This document shows, one piece after another, positions 1-8,303 of a stretch of 64,000 bases of DNA. The notes beneath the pieces are model-generated. The model searched no databases and was not told the DNA's origin. It saw only the letters and a program-made list of their open reading frames with translations. This DNA is from Symploca sp. SIO3C6. Lineage in GTDB: Bacteria > Cyanobacteriota > Cyanobacteriia > Cyanobacteriales > Coleofasciculaceae. The translations under genes and the position numbers were made by a program. The DNA lies in assembly GCA_010692425.1 (NCBI GenBank), contig JAAHHJ010000003.1, positions 124,001-188,000 of the forward strand, in the 5' to 3' direction. The first letter of the stretch is position 1, and each line of letters opens with the position of its first letter.

Positions 1-27
1 CGCTTTCAAAGTAACCAATAATATTGT

Positions 28-543
28 TTATTGATATTCATTAAGAGATCTTTCTAGTTTTGACATTAATTCAGAAAATCGTTTTGGTTCATATTGATAT
101 CGCATATTTTTCCACCAACCTCGGCAGTAGGGTAAATTTCCTTTGGCAGCACTTAATTCAAAAGTTAATTTTTCATATGCAATCCACTTATTTTCTTTAT
201 ACCAGCCAACTTGTTTTGCAAAACAATACCAATCTTTTTTACTTTGATTTTGATTATCTAGCTGGCTCTCCTCATCATCCACTTTCGATAAAATATGTAT
301 GAATTTAGATATTATATATCTGAATGAAAATATTATAGATTTCTTGTTAGATTTTCGTGATTTTAATTTGACTTTCTGCCATATATGTTGCTGTATTCTT
401 AAACCAAAACGCCCATTGCTATAGTTTGTCCATAGTTCATCAATAGTATATAAAACTTCGCTAGGTAAGCTTCTTATTTCTTCAACTCCTAAACCATAAC
501 CTTGTTGTTTGTAAGAAAAATTAAGTAAAATATTTTTAGTTTC
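28..543 (-). pseudogene. GUN4-domain C-terminal half of the TIR gene, cut off by an in-frame TAA
   Basis: Reading on in the same minus-strand frame past the stop of the TIR gene (TAA at 546-544) gives an open frame of about 171 codons with no further stop down to 28. It encodes a recognisable GUN4 (tetrapyrrole-binding, Ycf53-like) domain: [17 protein letters not shown] lies before the stop, and after it come ETKNILL, IRSLPSEVLYTIDELW, YSNGRFGLRIQQHIW, then a lysine-rich insertion of about 45 residues, then FAKQVGW, WIAYEKLTFELSAAKGNLP. In GUN4 domains the broken position normally reads ADQET, so the stop replaces an expected Gln (CAA to TAA). It is either a decayed tail, a read-through product, or made from an internal GTG start at 282. 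The last option would begin in mid-domain and is unlikely. Confidence 0.8.
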
Positions 544-1500
544 TTAATCAGCTTTTTTCCATTTTTTAGATGCCAATAAATCCTTTAGCAAACTATATTT
601 ATTACTATTACAATCTTCTTTTTTTGTATGAATAACAGTGGGAATAGTCAAAGTAACATTTATCTGGGCTGCTGCTTTGATTTCTTGGCAAATATTACGC
701 AATACCTGATTTTGCTCCCCACTCGAAAGAGTATCCAGTGGCTTAGAAAGATCATGAGCTGCCTGATAATCTCCAATCTCTGACTCGTCGTACAAGCAAG
801 CACTTAGATATACCCAAATAACTGTCAATCCTTCTTGTTTTGCTGCTGTTAGTAGAGGTGGCAGTTCTTCCTTTGCAATAAAGTCAGATGCTAGGAAATT
901 AGAGCTTACCATCAATACAGCTACCTTTGCTGCTGCTAGAGCTTTGTCGATTTCCTCTCTCCATTTGGCCCCTGCTTTGATTGTGGTATCATCCCAAACT
1001 GAGATTTTCTTATTCTCCATTAAAGGCTTAAGCATAGTCTGGAGTTTTTCCAGCCAGACTTTATCCTGATGACTATAGCTAATAAAAACTTGGTTACGCT
1101 CAAAATTGGATGGAAATTGTTCTGTTTCAGGAGATTGTGACTGAGGTTTAATCTCTAGTGAAGATTTAAAAACTTGATTTTCTCCTGGGTTCAATTCTTC
1201 TCTAATTTGTTGCAGTAACTTATTGATACGTGCTTCTACATCTACACCCACATCTTCACGAATCACTTCCAACAAGGCACAAATTGCCTGCTTTCCAGAG
1301 GCTATCTTGCCGAAGTCTACTAATTCTTTCACCATGCTAGTGACAAAGACATCCACAGGCGTATTCAACACCAGGCGATTCAACACAGGTGTATCCATGC
1401 CTAAAGCTCTAATCAAATACGCTCTACGCTCACCCTCATTCCCTAAATATGGTCTGAGTAGAGACAATAATTGTTGGATACTATCGTTACTTATTGCCAT
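544..1500 (-). CDS. TIR domain protein with N-terminal effector-associated-type domain (truncated TIR-GUN4)
   Basis: This encodes 318 residues. Residues 1-100 form a helical domain ([21 protein letters not shown], then [18 protein letters not shown]) of the type found as an adaptor in cyanobacterial multi-domain conflict proteins, here called effector-associated from memory of such proteins. Residues 135-280 are a TIR domain: [16 protein letters not shown] opens it, VSVWDD-like and [19 protein letters not shown] follow, with the acidic residue typical of NAD-cleaving TIRs after SSNFLASDF. The frame stops inside the start of a GUN4 domain whose remainder is intact downstream. Such proteins are inferred to act in NAD depletion or signalling during conflict. 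The role of GUN4 in this setting is not known. There is no obvious operon partner. Confidence 0.85.
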   Translation of the reverse strand: MAISNDSIQQLLSLLRPYLGNEGERRAYLIRALGMDTPVLNRLVLNTPVDVFVTSMVKELVDFGKIASGKQAICALLEVIREDVGVDVEARINKLLQQIREELNPGENQVFKSSLEIKPQSQSPETEQFPSNFERNQVFISYSHQDKVWLEKLQTMLKPLMENKKISVWDDTTIKAGAKWREEIDKALAAAKVAVLMVSSNFLASDFIAKEELPPLLTAAKQEGLTVIWVYLSACLYDESEIGDYQAAHDLSKPLDTLSSGEQNQVLRNICQEIKAAAQINVTLTIPTVIHTKKEDCNSNKYSLLKDLLASKKWKKAD

Positions 1501-2020
1501 CGCTCAACTATCCTTGCAAATGACTATAAATTTCCGGTGCATTCGCCTATAAATCCTTGGAGGAACACCAAAGGCGGGTAACTCTTTCAGAGATATAGCA
1601 GTACGTATTAAGGTTAGGACATTTTGAAATCTTGAAACCCTTTGATAAACTGCTGTTCCCTGTTCCCTAGCGCGTAGCGCTATACAACAGTTATAGTTTA
1701 ATTCAGAATTAGTTGAAAACGCACCTTCGGTAGCCACTGAGCAGCTTGTCTCTGATAGCCCTACAGCATATTTGGAGTATTTATAACCTTTTTTTCAAAA
1801 CTGTTGTGCTAATCAAACTGATGTAGTTCATTAATATAGAAAGTGCGCGATCTGGAAACAGGCAAAAACCTTAAGGATATCTTAAAGAATTATCTTAAGT
1901 GAATTAAGTTTTCTAGTACCTCTTGGACTTGTTACGATCAAGGCTTTTTTACAGCCACTATAGTGAACTAAAGGAAAAAACTAAGCTAGAAGACCTTAAT
2001 TATTATCAAAAACTTTATTA
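1501..2020. other. Gene-free stretch with one MITE-like repeat
   Basis: There is no convincing gene. A 77-codon open frame at 1504-1737 (minus) runs through the repeat at 1594-1684 and resembles no protein family, so it is not called. The remainder, 1738-2020, is AT-rich and shows nothing further that I can support. Confidence 0.6.
1594..1684 (+). repeat. MITE-like interspersed repeat, copy A
   Basis: This 91-bp element begins TATAGCAGTACGTATTAAGG and ends CGTAGCGCTATA, so its ends are imperfect 12-bp inverted repeats (TATAGC then two variable bases then TACG). The first 27 bases are identical to copies at 56144-56244 and 41094-41194. The interior differs, sharing only a TTTGATAAAC-like segment. 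It contains no transposase gene and is too short to encode one. Confidence 0.75.
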
Positions 2021-3313
2021 TCAGCAACTGGGGAAGCCGCAGTCAGCAGAATCCAGCCAATCAGCTACTACAGACCTAGTGCTAGTTAGTAGTTTACCTT
2101 GAGAAATCACATCGCGAACAATAGCTCTACGGCGGATAGCGTCGTAGCGATCGCTAGCATCTAAAATAATTAGATTAGCTGTTTTTGAGACTTCCACTCC
2201 ATAATCAGCTTGTAGATTTAAGGTTTTTGCCCCATTACTAGTCACCATCTCATAACAGCCGTCAATTTCTGCTCTCCCTGTCATCTGACAGACATGCACT
2301 CCCATGAAAGCCACATCCAGCATATTGCCTGTACCTAAGCTATACCATGGGTCTTGAATGCAATCATGCCCAAAACTAACATTGAGTTCCTGTTGCCACA
2401 GTTCTTTAACCCTAGTCACACCACGGCGTTTAGGATAAGTATCAGTTCGACCTTGGAGAGTAATATTAATTAGGGGATTAGCAATGAAATTAATTTGAGC
2501 CTGTTGCAGAAAACCCATCAGTTTATAGGCATAGGCATCGTTGTAAGAACCAAAAGCTGTCGTGTGACTGGCAGTGACTCGTGAGCCTAAGCCAGTGCGA
2601 ATTGCACAGGCAGCAATAACTTCGAGGAATCGCGATTGCTCATCATCAATTTCATCGCAGTGAATGTCAATCAACTTATTGTACTGCTGTGCCAACTCAA
2701 ATACGCGATGGACAGAACGTACTCCATCTTCACGAGTAAATTCATAGTGAGGAATACCACCCACAACATCGGCACCTAACTCTAGGGCTTTTTCCAATAG
2801 TGCTTCGTTTTCTAATTTGGAGTAGATACCATCTTGAGGAAAAGCTACCACCTGCAAATTCATCCAGTCTTTAACTTCCTCTTTGACTTCCAGCAGGGCT
2901 TGCAAGGCAATTAGCTGTGGCTCACTTACATCTACATGGGAACGTACAAACAAAACACCTTGAGTAGCTTGTTGCTTTAGAGTAGCAAGAGCACGAGCTT
3001 TAACATCAGCTAAAGTTAGGTTTTGTTTGCGCTCTCCCCAAATCTGAATGCCCTCAAATAAAGTGCCGCTTTCATTCCAGCGTGGCTCTCCAGCAGTGAG
3101 GGCAGAGTCTAAATGAATGTGAGATTCGACAAAGGAGGGAGATACTAATTTTCCTTGAGCATCTAATTCTGTTGTTGCTGGTTCTTTCAGAGTGGGAGCA
3201 ATAGCGACAATTAAACCATCTTTGATACCGATATCAACCAGTTGTTCTGTTGGTTGAGTTGTTCCTGGTAACTTGCTGCTGCGGATTAGTAAATCGTAGG
3301 TTTGGGGAGACAT
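2021..3313 (-). CDS. codA: Cytosine deaminase / amidohydrolase family
   Basis: This is a 430-residue metal-dependent amidohydrolase, close to the 427 residues of E. coli CodA, which deaminates cytosine to uracil in pyrimidine salvage. The metal-binding pair HIH at about residues 65-67 (SHIHLDS), the later DIHCDEIDD His, the TASHTTAFGSY block and FGHDCIQDPW with its metal Asp follow the CodA order. The GNMLDVAFMGVHVCQMTG segment is also typical. ATG at 3313 is the natural start. No permease gene is adjacent, so it is not a codBA operon. A related N-isopropylammelide or creatinine-type deaminase substrate cannot be excluded. The gene is preceded by a heptamer array at 3321-3355 in its leader. 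Confidence 0.85.
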   Translation of the reverse strand: MSPQTYDLLIRSSKLPGTTQPTEQLVDIGIKDGLIVAIAPTLKEPATTELDAQGKLVSPSFVESHIHLDSALTAGEPRWNESGTLFEGIQIWGERKQNLTLADVKARALATLKQQATQGVLFVRSHVDVSEPQLIALQALLEVKEEVKDWMNLQVVAFPQDGIYSKLENEALLEKALELGADVVGGIPHYEFTREDGVRSVHRVFELAQQYNKLIDIHCDEIDDEQSRFLEVIAACAIRTGLGSRVTASHTTAFGSYNDAYAYKLMGFLQQAQINFIANPLINITLQGRTDTYPKRRGVTRVKELWQQELNVSFGHDCIQDPWYSLGTGNMLDVAFMGVHVCQMTGRAEIDGCYEMVTSNGAKTLNLQADYGVEVSKTANLIILDASDRYDAIRRRAIVRDVISQGKLLTSTRSVVADWLDSADCGFPSC

Positions 3314-3320
3314 AAGAATA

Positions 3321-3355
3321 TAAGTAATAAGTAATAAGTAATAAGTAATAAGTAA
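3321..3355. repeat. Short tandem repeat, five perfect TAAGTAA units
   Basis: Five exact 7-bp units lie in the 5' leader of the cytosine deaminase gene (minus strand). The same unit recurs at 43554-43595, showing that this is a genome-wide short tandem repeat class rather than a local duplication. Confidence 0.9.
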
Positions 3356-3398
3356 TATTTTTACTTAATTACTTATTAATAGTTTGAAAATAATATAT

Positions 3399-4289
3399 TC
3401 AGGATCTTCTGATATTGAAACAACACCACTCTTGACGCTTCCAGAGTGCAGCTACAACCCAATTATTTTCTTCTAAAATGTCTGCTACTGGTTTCACTTG
3501 CTCTAACAAAACACCACTAATAATTCCCCAGGTTTTAGTTCCAGCAATCTTGCTCATCGCTGGAACTAAGTCAATAATTACTTCTGCTAAAATATTACAA
3601 ACAATGCCATCTACAGTCTTACCACGAGTTAGTTTTGGCAAGAGTTCTATACTACCTTTTTCTACTACTAAGTCCTGGGCACTAATTTGATTTAGTTCAC
3701 GATTATTGCGACTAGCTTGTACAGCTAAGGAGTCAATGTCCACTGCATAAATCTTGCTAGCTCCTAACAAGAGAGCGCCAATGGAGAGGATCCCAGAACC
3801 ACAACCAATATCAGCAATTACAGGTTTAGTGCTGTCACTAAGACGCATTTCCAAAGCTTCAAGACATAATTGAGTAGTCTGATGGGTTCCTGTTCCAAAA
3901 GCGACTCCAGGGTCAAGGCGTAAAATTAATCTTGGTGAGGTTTCTGGTACTGGCAACCAGGCGGGGTAAATCAACAAACGATCACCAATTTCCTGAGGTT
4001 GCCAGTGTTGCTTCCAGCTGCTGGCCCAGTCTTCCTCATCAATTAATTGCCACTTGGTCACAGGGATTGGCAGCCCTACAGTGAGAGCATCTTGACGTAG
4101 CCATAGAGATAGGGCTGCCAAATCCAACATTTGCACCTGAGTTTGGGGTATATGGGCACAAACCAGTTTCTGGTTGCCCTTGAGTTGGCAGGATGTGCCG
4201 CGACAGCCAAATTTTTCCAGTCGCCAGAAGATCAAATCCTCTAAGGCTGGATCACAGAGAATTGAAATTTCCCACCAGCTATTTGCCAT
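3399..4289 (-). CDS. prmA: Ribosomal protein L11 methyltransferase
   Basis: This 296-residue SAM-dependent enzyme trimethylates ribosomal protein L11. The N-terminal part has the PrmA substrate-recognition domain ([20 protein letters not shown]). The methyltransferase core has [20 protein letters not shown], the glycine-rich SAM loop [20 protein letters not shown] at about residues 158-177, the acidic AVDIDSLAV and the VCNILAEVI motif. Length matches the family. It lies downstream of serA on the same strand with a 177-bp gap. Linkage of serA and prmA is, as far as I recall, common in cyanobacteria, though no functional link is known. Confidence 0.93.
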   Translation of the reverse strand: MANSWWEISILCDPALEDLIFWRLEKFGCRGTSCQLKGNQKLVCAHIPQTQVQMLDLAALSLWLRQDALTVGLPIPVTKWQLIDEEDWASSWKQHWQPQEIGDRLLIYPAWLPVPETSPRLILRLDPGVAFGTGTHQTTQLCLEALEMRLSDSTKPVIADIGCGSGILSIGALLLGASKIYAVDIDSLAVQASRNNRELNQISAQDLVVEKGSIELLPKLTRGKTVDGIVCNILAEVIIDLVPAMSKIAGTKTWGIISGVLLEQVKPVADILEENNWVVAALWKRQEWCCFNIRRS

Positions 4290-4466
4290 AATTTTAGATT
4301 TTAGATTGGGTCTACTTATAAGTTATAAGTAACCCAAAATTGCCGAATTTGAGGGAATTTTCTTGAGAGCTGATTGTGCGCTTAACCTTGAGAGATAATT
4401 CAACTATCAAGCTTTCTAATTGCTCAACCAATGCTCTACAATCTACAATCCAAAATCCAAAGTTGG

Positions 4467-6047
4467 CTAGAGAGCTACTGTGTAGGCATCCCGAATTCCA
4501 GGAACCTTCTTAACCTCCTCTAAAATACCCTCTGGTAGGGGGTCATCAATGCTAAGTACCATTACCGCATCGCCGCGCACTATTTTGCGACCAACCTGCA
4601 TGCTGGCAATGTTGACATTAAAACTGCCTAACAGAGAACCTATTTTCCCGATAATTCCGGGCATATCGCGGTGCAAAGTAAATAGCATATAGCGATTGGG
4701 AGGAACGTTAATCGGAAATTCATCAACACTGGTAACACGAATTTCACTATCGCCGAACAAAGCGCCTGTCACAGAATGTTCACCCAAGGAACCCTTGGCT
4801 GATAGATGTAGAGAACCAGAGTAATCTCGAATTGAGGCATCTCGGGTTTCAACGACGTGAATACCTCTCTCTTGTGCTTCAATACTAGCATTGACATAAT
4901 TGACGCGCTCTCGCAAGGCTTGAGAAAGTAAACCTTTGAGAGAGGCAACAACTAAGGGCTGGCTCTCATTGGTTGCTAACTCACCCTGTAAGCGCACATG
5001 CAAAGACTCAATCCTTCCTCCTGCCAATTGACTTACCAGATTGCCTAGAGTTTCTGCTAACTGCATATAGGGCCTGAGCCTTTCGAGGACATTGGGTGAA
5101 AGTCCAGGAATATTTACCGCTGATCGTGCCGATAAACCCAAGAGAACATCACGTATTTGCTCAGCGACATCAATGGCAACATTAATTTGCGCTTCCTCTG
5201 TGGATGCTCCCAAGTGGGGGGTAAGGATTACCTCTTTACCTAGCGATCGCAGAACCGATTCTCCCAGTGGTTCTGATTCAAATACATCCAAGGCAGCACC
5301 AGCAATTTTACCAGCTTCTAGAGCCTCGGCTAGAGCTTGTTCATCAATTATACCGCCGCGAGCACAGTTGATCAGACGAGCCGTTTTCTTCATCTTCGAG
5401 AGCGCCGTAGCATCAATTAGATGAGTTGTTTCCGGCGTCTTCGGCATATGCAGGGTGATGTAATCAGCTTCCTGCAATAGTAAATCCAAGTCTACCAGGC
5501 GGCAGCCAAGCTGTTCAGACCTATCTAAGGAGATAAAGGGATCGTAGGCTAGCAACTTCATTCCCATTGCCCGTGCGACTTTGGCAACGTGGGAGCCGAT
5601 TTTACCCAAGCCGACGACTCCCAAAGTTTTTTTATAAACTTCTGTTCCGATAAAGCTCTTGCGATCCCAGTGATTTCCTTTGACCGACTCATTGGCATCA
5701 GGGATGTGGCGAGAAAGGGAAAGCATCATTGCCAGGGCATGTTCTGCTGCTGCAATTGTATTGCCTTCTGGGGAGTTAACCACCAAAATACCCTTGCGAG
5801 TAGCTGCTGGCACATCGATGTTGTCAACACCCACACCGGCACGCCCAATAATCTTCAGTTGCGATCCTGCCTCAATGATTTCCTGGGTAACGCGCGTACC
5901 AGAGCGGATCATCATGGCATCATATTCTGGGATAGCTGCTACTAGCTCTTCAGGCGAGAGATTGGTTTTGACGTCAACTTGAGCAACTTGCAAGAGGATA
6001 TCGATGCCGGATTGAGCGATTGTGTCAGAGACGAGAACCTTAGACAT
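4467..6047 (-). CDS. serA: D-3-phosphoglycerate dehydrogenase
   Basis: This 526-residue enzyme catalyses the first step of phosphorylated serine synthesis, 3-phosphoglycerate to 3-phosphohydroxypyruvate with NAD. The open frame runs up to 6251, but the family N-terminus MSKVLVSDTIAQSG starts at 6047, so that ATG is chosen. Visible are GRAGVGVDNIDV, the Rossmann loop LGVVGLGKIGSHVA, NCARGGIIDEQAL, LTPHLGASTEEAQ (catalytic His), an intervening allosteric-substrate-binding-type domain, and a C-terminal ACT domain (LFTLHRDMPGIIGKIGSLL), so serine feedback is possible. This is the long (type 1) form. Confidence 0.95.
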   Translation of the reverse strand: MSKVLVSDTIAQSGIDILLQVAQVDVKTNLSPEELVAAIPEYDAMMIRSGTRVTQEIIEAGSQLKIIGRAGVGVDNIDVPAATRKGILVVNSPEGNTIAAAEHALAMMLSLSRHIPDANESVKGNHWDRKSFIGTEVYKKTLGVVGLGKIGSHVAKVARAMGMKLLAYDPFISLDRSEQLGCRLVDLDLLLQEADYITLHMPKTPETTHLIDATALSKMKKTARLINCARGGIIDEQALAEALEAGKIAGAALDVFESEPLGESVLRSLGKEVILTPHLGASTEEAQINVAIDVAEQIRDVLLGLSARSAVNIPGLSPNVLERLRPYMQLAETLGNLVSQLAGGRIESLHVRLQGELATNESQPLVVASLKGLLSQALRERVNYVNASIEAQERGIHVVETRDASIRDYSGSLHLSAKGSLGEHSVTGALFGDSEIRVTSVDEFPINVPPNRYMLFTLHRDMPGIIGKIGSLLGSFNVNIASMQVGRKIVRGDAVMVLSIDDPLPEGILEEVKKVPGIRDAYTVAL

Positions 6048-6199
6048 GAACTGCAAGAGTGGTTGAAATGGGCTACGCACAACACGCCCCGCTATTTTAA
6101 TCGGCGATTGATCTCCAAGCAAGTATCTATAACACCTAGGGCACAATCTTAATCTGTTGCGGTGCGTTACGCTGTCGCTAACACACCCTAATGGATAAT

Positions 6200-6733
6200 T
6201 TATTTTTTGGAAGTCCCTGATTTTGAATATTGAGATGCTACTGAATGCCAATTTGGTAACTTCTCACCCTGCCGAGATTTCAGAGATTGACGCACTGCAC
6301 CAATTGTTTTTGGTAAAACTCCCACTAATTGAGCGAGGATTTCGTCAGATAAGGGGTCAATCAACTGCGGTTCGAAATATTTTTCCAGTAGAATTAGCAA
6401 GTTTTTGGCACGTTGTAGAGGAATGTAACTCTCCATTGCCTTTTGAGTAAAGAGAATCCATTTTTGCCTGAGGACATAGGAATTTTGGCGCTCTAAACGG
6501 GATTGGGGATAGACGATAGATATTTTCCCGACAGGGATAACTCGATCGCAGTCAAGATCAAAAGCCCCTCCTACTGCAGCACCGGGGCCTGCCAATTCTG
6601 AATGGTGGCGATGGCAAATAATGAGCGCGTTGCCACGACTACCGTTAACTCTAAGCCTTTGTCCACTCTGTAACCTACTTACAATTTCTGTCGGTTGGGT
6701 TGTTGGTTTGAGAACAAGGGCGTTATTCGTCAT
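6200..6733 (-). CDS. Conserved hypothetical protein, unknown function
   Basis: This encodes 177 residues and I do not recognise the family. Residues 25-75 look like a small beta domain (SGQRLRVNGSRGNALIICHR, then GAFDLDCDRVIPVGKISIVYP). Residues 75-170 are helical (VLRQKWILFTQKAMESYIPL, EILAQLVGVLPKTIGAVRQSL), the last part resembling a helix-turn-helix by spacing of hydrophobics. No signal peptide or membrane segment is seen. It lies 152 bp upstream of serA on the same strand. Sensible codon use and a clean ATG support it as a real gene. The 294 bp upstream (6734-7027) are AT-rich with no gene. Confidence 0.65.
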   Translation of the reverse strand: MTNNALVLKPTTQPTEIVSRLQSGQRLRVNGSRGNALIICHRHHSELAGPGAAVGGAFDLDCDRVIPVGKISIVYPQSRLERQNSYVLRQKWILFTQKAMESYIPLQRAKNLLILLEKYFEPQLIDPLSDEILAQLVGVLPKTIGAVRQSLKSRQGEKLPNWHSVASQYSKSGTSKK

Positions 6734-7027
6734 TTTATAATGACCTAAGCTGGCAAATCATTATTGTTATTAATAATATTATTATTTATCTATCTGCCAA
6801 GAATATTATTTGATTTCAGAGCTGTTATTTATTGTATAATTAATATCTTAATAACTTCTATCTGCTCTACTTCAATTAAACATCACAAAGTCGATATTTA
6901 GCTGTTTCAAATACAAACTAATCCACCATTTTATAAAGTTTTAATAAATCAAATTTTTATCAAAGACAACCATTTACTATAACTAGCCTCCTGTATAAAT
7001 TTTTGATGTCGTTATTTCCGTTTCCCT

Positions 7028-7945
7028 TTAAATTAAACAACTTTCAATCGTCGCCACCACTGACTGAGCAAGGGTATTGAGTTCATAACCACCTTCAAGA
7101 CCAAAGATAATGTGACGAGTCAACTGTAAACAGTAAGTGGTAAACAGCCCATAATCTTCTGGTTGTAGCTTAATTCCTGCCAAAGGATCAGCTGCATTAG
7201 CATCATATCCAGCACTGACAATCAATAAATCTGGTTGAAAATTATCTAAAAATGGCATTACTTTCTCTTCAAACTTTGGCTGGTAATCAGCCAAAGTGCT
7301 CCCTGGCGGCATTGGCAAATTGAGTACATTATTGTAGATTCCTCGTTCATCAGCCCTACCAGTGCCGGGATAGCAGGGAAATTGATGCAGCGAACAGTAG
7401 GCGATACGAACATCACTCTCCACAAGGTGCTGCGTACCATTGCCATGATGAACATCCCAGTCCAAAATGGCAACCCTTTGCACACCAGGTTGTGTGAGGG
7501 CGTACTCAGCAGCAATCGCCGCATTGGAAAAAAGGCAAAACCCCATCCCCGTATGGCGTTCAGCATGATGACCAGGGGGACGTGCTAGAACAAAGGCTGG
7601 ATTGTTAGCAGCAAGAGCGTGGTCAACACCATCTAACCAAGCACTAACTGCTAGCATCGCCAGGTCGTAACTGCGTGGAGAAATCAGCGTATCACTATCT
7701 AGCATACCGCCGCCACCAGTAGCAATTTGCTCAACCGTCTCGATGTAGTCTTGGGCATGAATTTTTTGCACCAGAGGCATTACTTGACGAGTTCCCACAG
7801 GTGTTGGCAGCCGCCACTCAATTTTGTTAGCCCAAGGTGCTGCTTTGATCGCATCGACAATGGCACTGAGACGCTCTGGTCGTTCTGGGTGAAAATGACC
7901 AGTGTCGTGTTGGAGAAACTCATCCGAGTAAATGACTGGTAGCAT
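7028..7945 (-). CDS. Histone deacetylase / AcuC family Zn hydrolase
   Basis: This 305-residue enzyme belongs to the arginase-deacetylase fold family that removes acetyl groups from lysines, polyamines or acetoin-related substrates. The core motifs are all present: FVLARPPGHHAERHTGMGFC (tandem catalytic His), RVAILDWDVHHGNGTQHL (Zn ligands Asp and His), LLIVSAGYDANAADPLAG (second Zn Asp) and the C-terminal LEGGYELNTLAQS. The start MLPVIYSDEFLQHDTGHFHP is typical. It sits 42 bp downstream of a tiny membrane-protein gene (7988-8068) on the same strand and may be cotranscribed with it. The natural substrate cannot be told from sequence. Confidence 0.93.
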   Translation of the reverse strand: MLPVIYSDEFLQHDTGHFHPERPERLSAIVDAIKAAPWANKIEWRLPTPVGTRQVMPLVQKIHAQDYIETVEQIATGGGGMLDSDTLISPRSYDLAMLAVSAWLDGVDHALAANNPAFVLARPPGHHAERHTGMGFCLFSNAAIAAEYALTQPGVQRVAILDWDVHHGNGTQHLVESDVRIAYCSLHQFPCYPGTGRADERGIYNNVLNLPMPPGSTLADYQPKFEEKVMPFLDNFQPDLLIVSAGYDANAADPLAGIKLQPEDYGLFTTYCLQLTRHIIFGLEGGYELNTLAQSVVATIESCLI

Positions 7946-7987
7946 AGTTAACTGCGGCAGGTCTTCAAACTATTCTCACCCTCTATA

Positions 7988-8068
7988 TTATTCTTTACTA
8001 ATTCCACGCATCATCAATACAAACAGAACGCCAAAAGCAATTAAAGCTAAGACTACTTCTATAGTCAT
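7988..8068 (-). CDS. Putative 26-residue single-pass membrane protein
   Basis: A mini-gene of 26 codons runs from ATG at 8068 to TAA at 7988-7990. It has a strong ribosome binding site, AGGAGG at 8079-8074, five bases before the ATG. The product MTIEVVLALIAFGVLFVLMM followed by RGISKE has one hydrophobic helix (about residues 4-20) and a positively charged end. That is the shape of the tiny subunits of cyanobacterial thylakoid complexes (b6f, photosystems, NDH-1), but I cannot match it to any one of them. It lies 42 bp upstream of the deacetylase-like gene. Below usual gene-finding length, so easily missed. Confidence 0.6.
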   Translation of the reverse strand: MTIEVVLALIAFGVLFVLMMRGISKE

Positions 8069-8224
8069 CCAATCCTCCTGGGTCTTAAACACCCTATTTC
8101 TTTACACAGAAGCGATCGCCCGCCAATATTACTCTAAATGTACCATTGCATAATATCTGTCTTGAGTAGAAAGCCAGGGAATTGAAGGCTTCAATCTTCA
8201 CCTGAGGCGGGAAAAAAGAACGTG

Positions 8225-8261
8225 AACAACCCCACCCTACTTGATGGAGGATGGGGTTGTT
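8225..8261 (-). terminator. Hairpin terminator of dnaK
   Basis: AACAACCCCA (8225-8234) pairs with TGGGGTTGTT (8252-8261), extended by a CC/GG pair. On the minus strand the hairpin is followed within a few bases by a T-rich run (TTCTTTTTT). It lies 43 bp after the dnaK stop. Confidence 0.75.
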
Positions 8262-8303
8262 AATTTGAGCAGTTACTAAGGAAAGAGAAATTAGAGTACT
8301 AAA

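Noticed and set aside
1504-1737. 77-codon open frame on the minus strand
   Set aside because: It runs through the MITE-like repeat and has no family resemblance; the frame is an accident of the repeat.
4769-5982. Several 60-118 codon frames inside serA
   Set aside because: They are shadows of the well-conserved serA reading frame.
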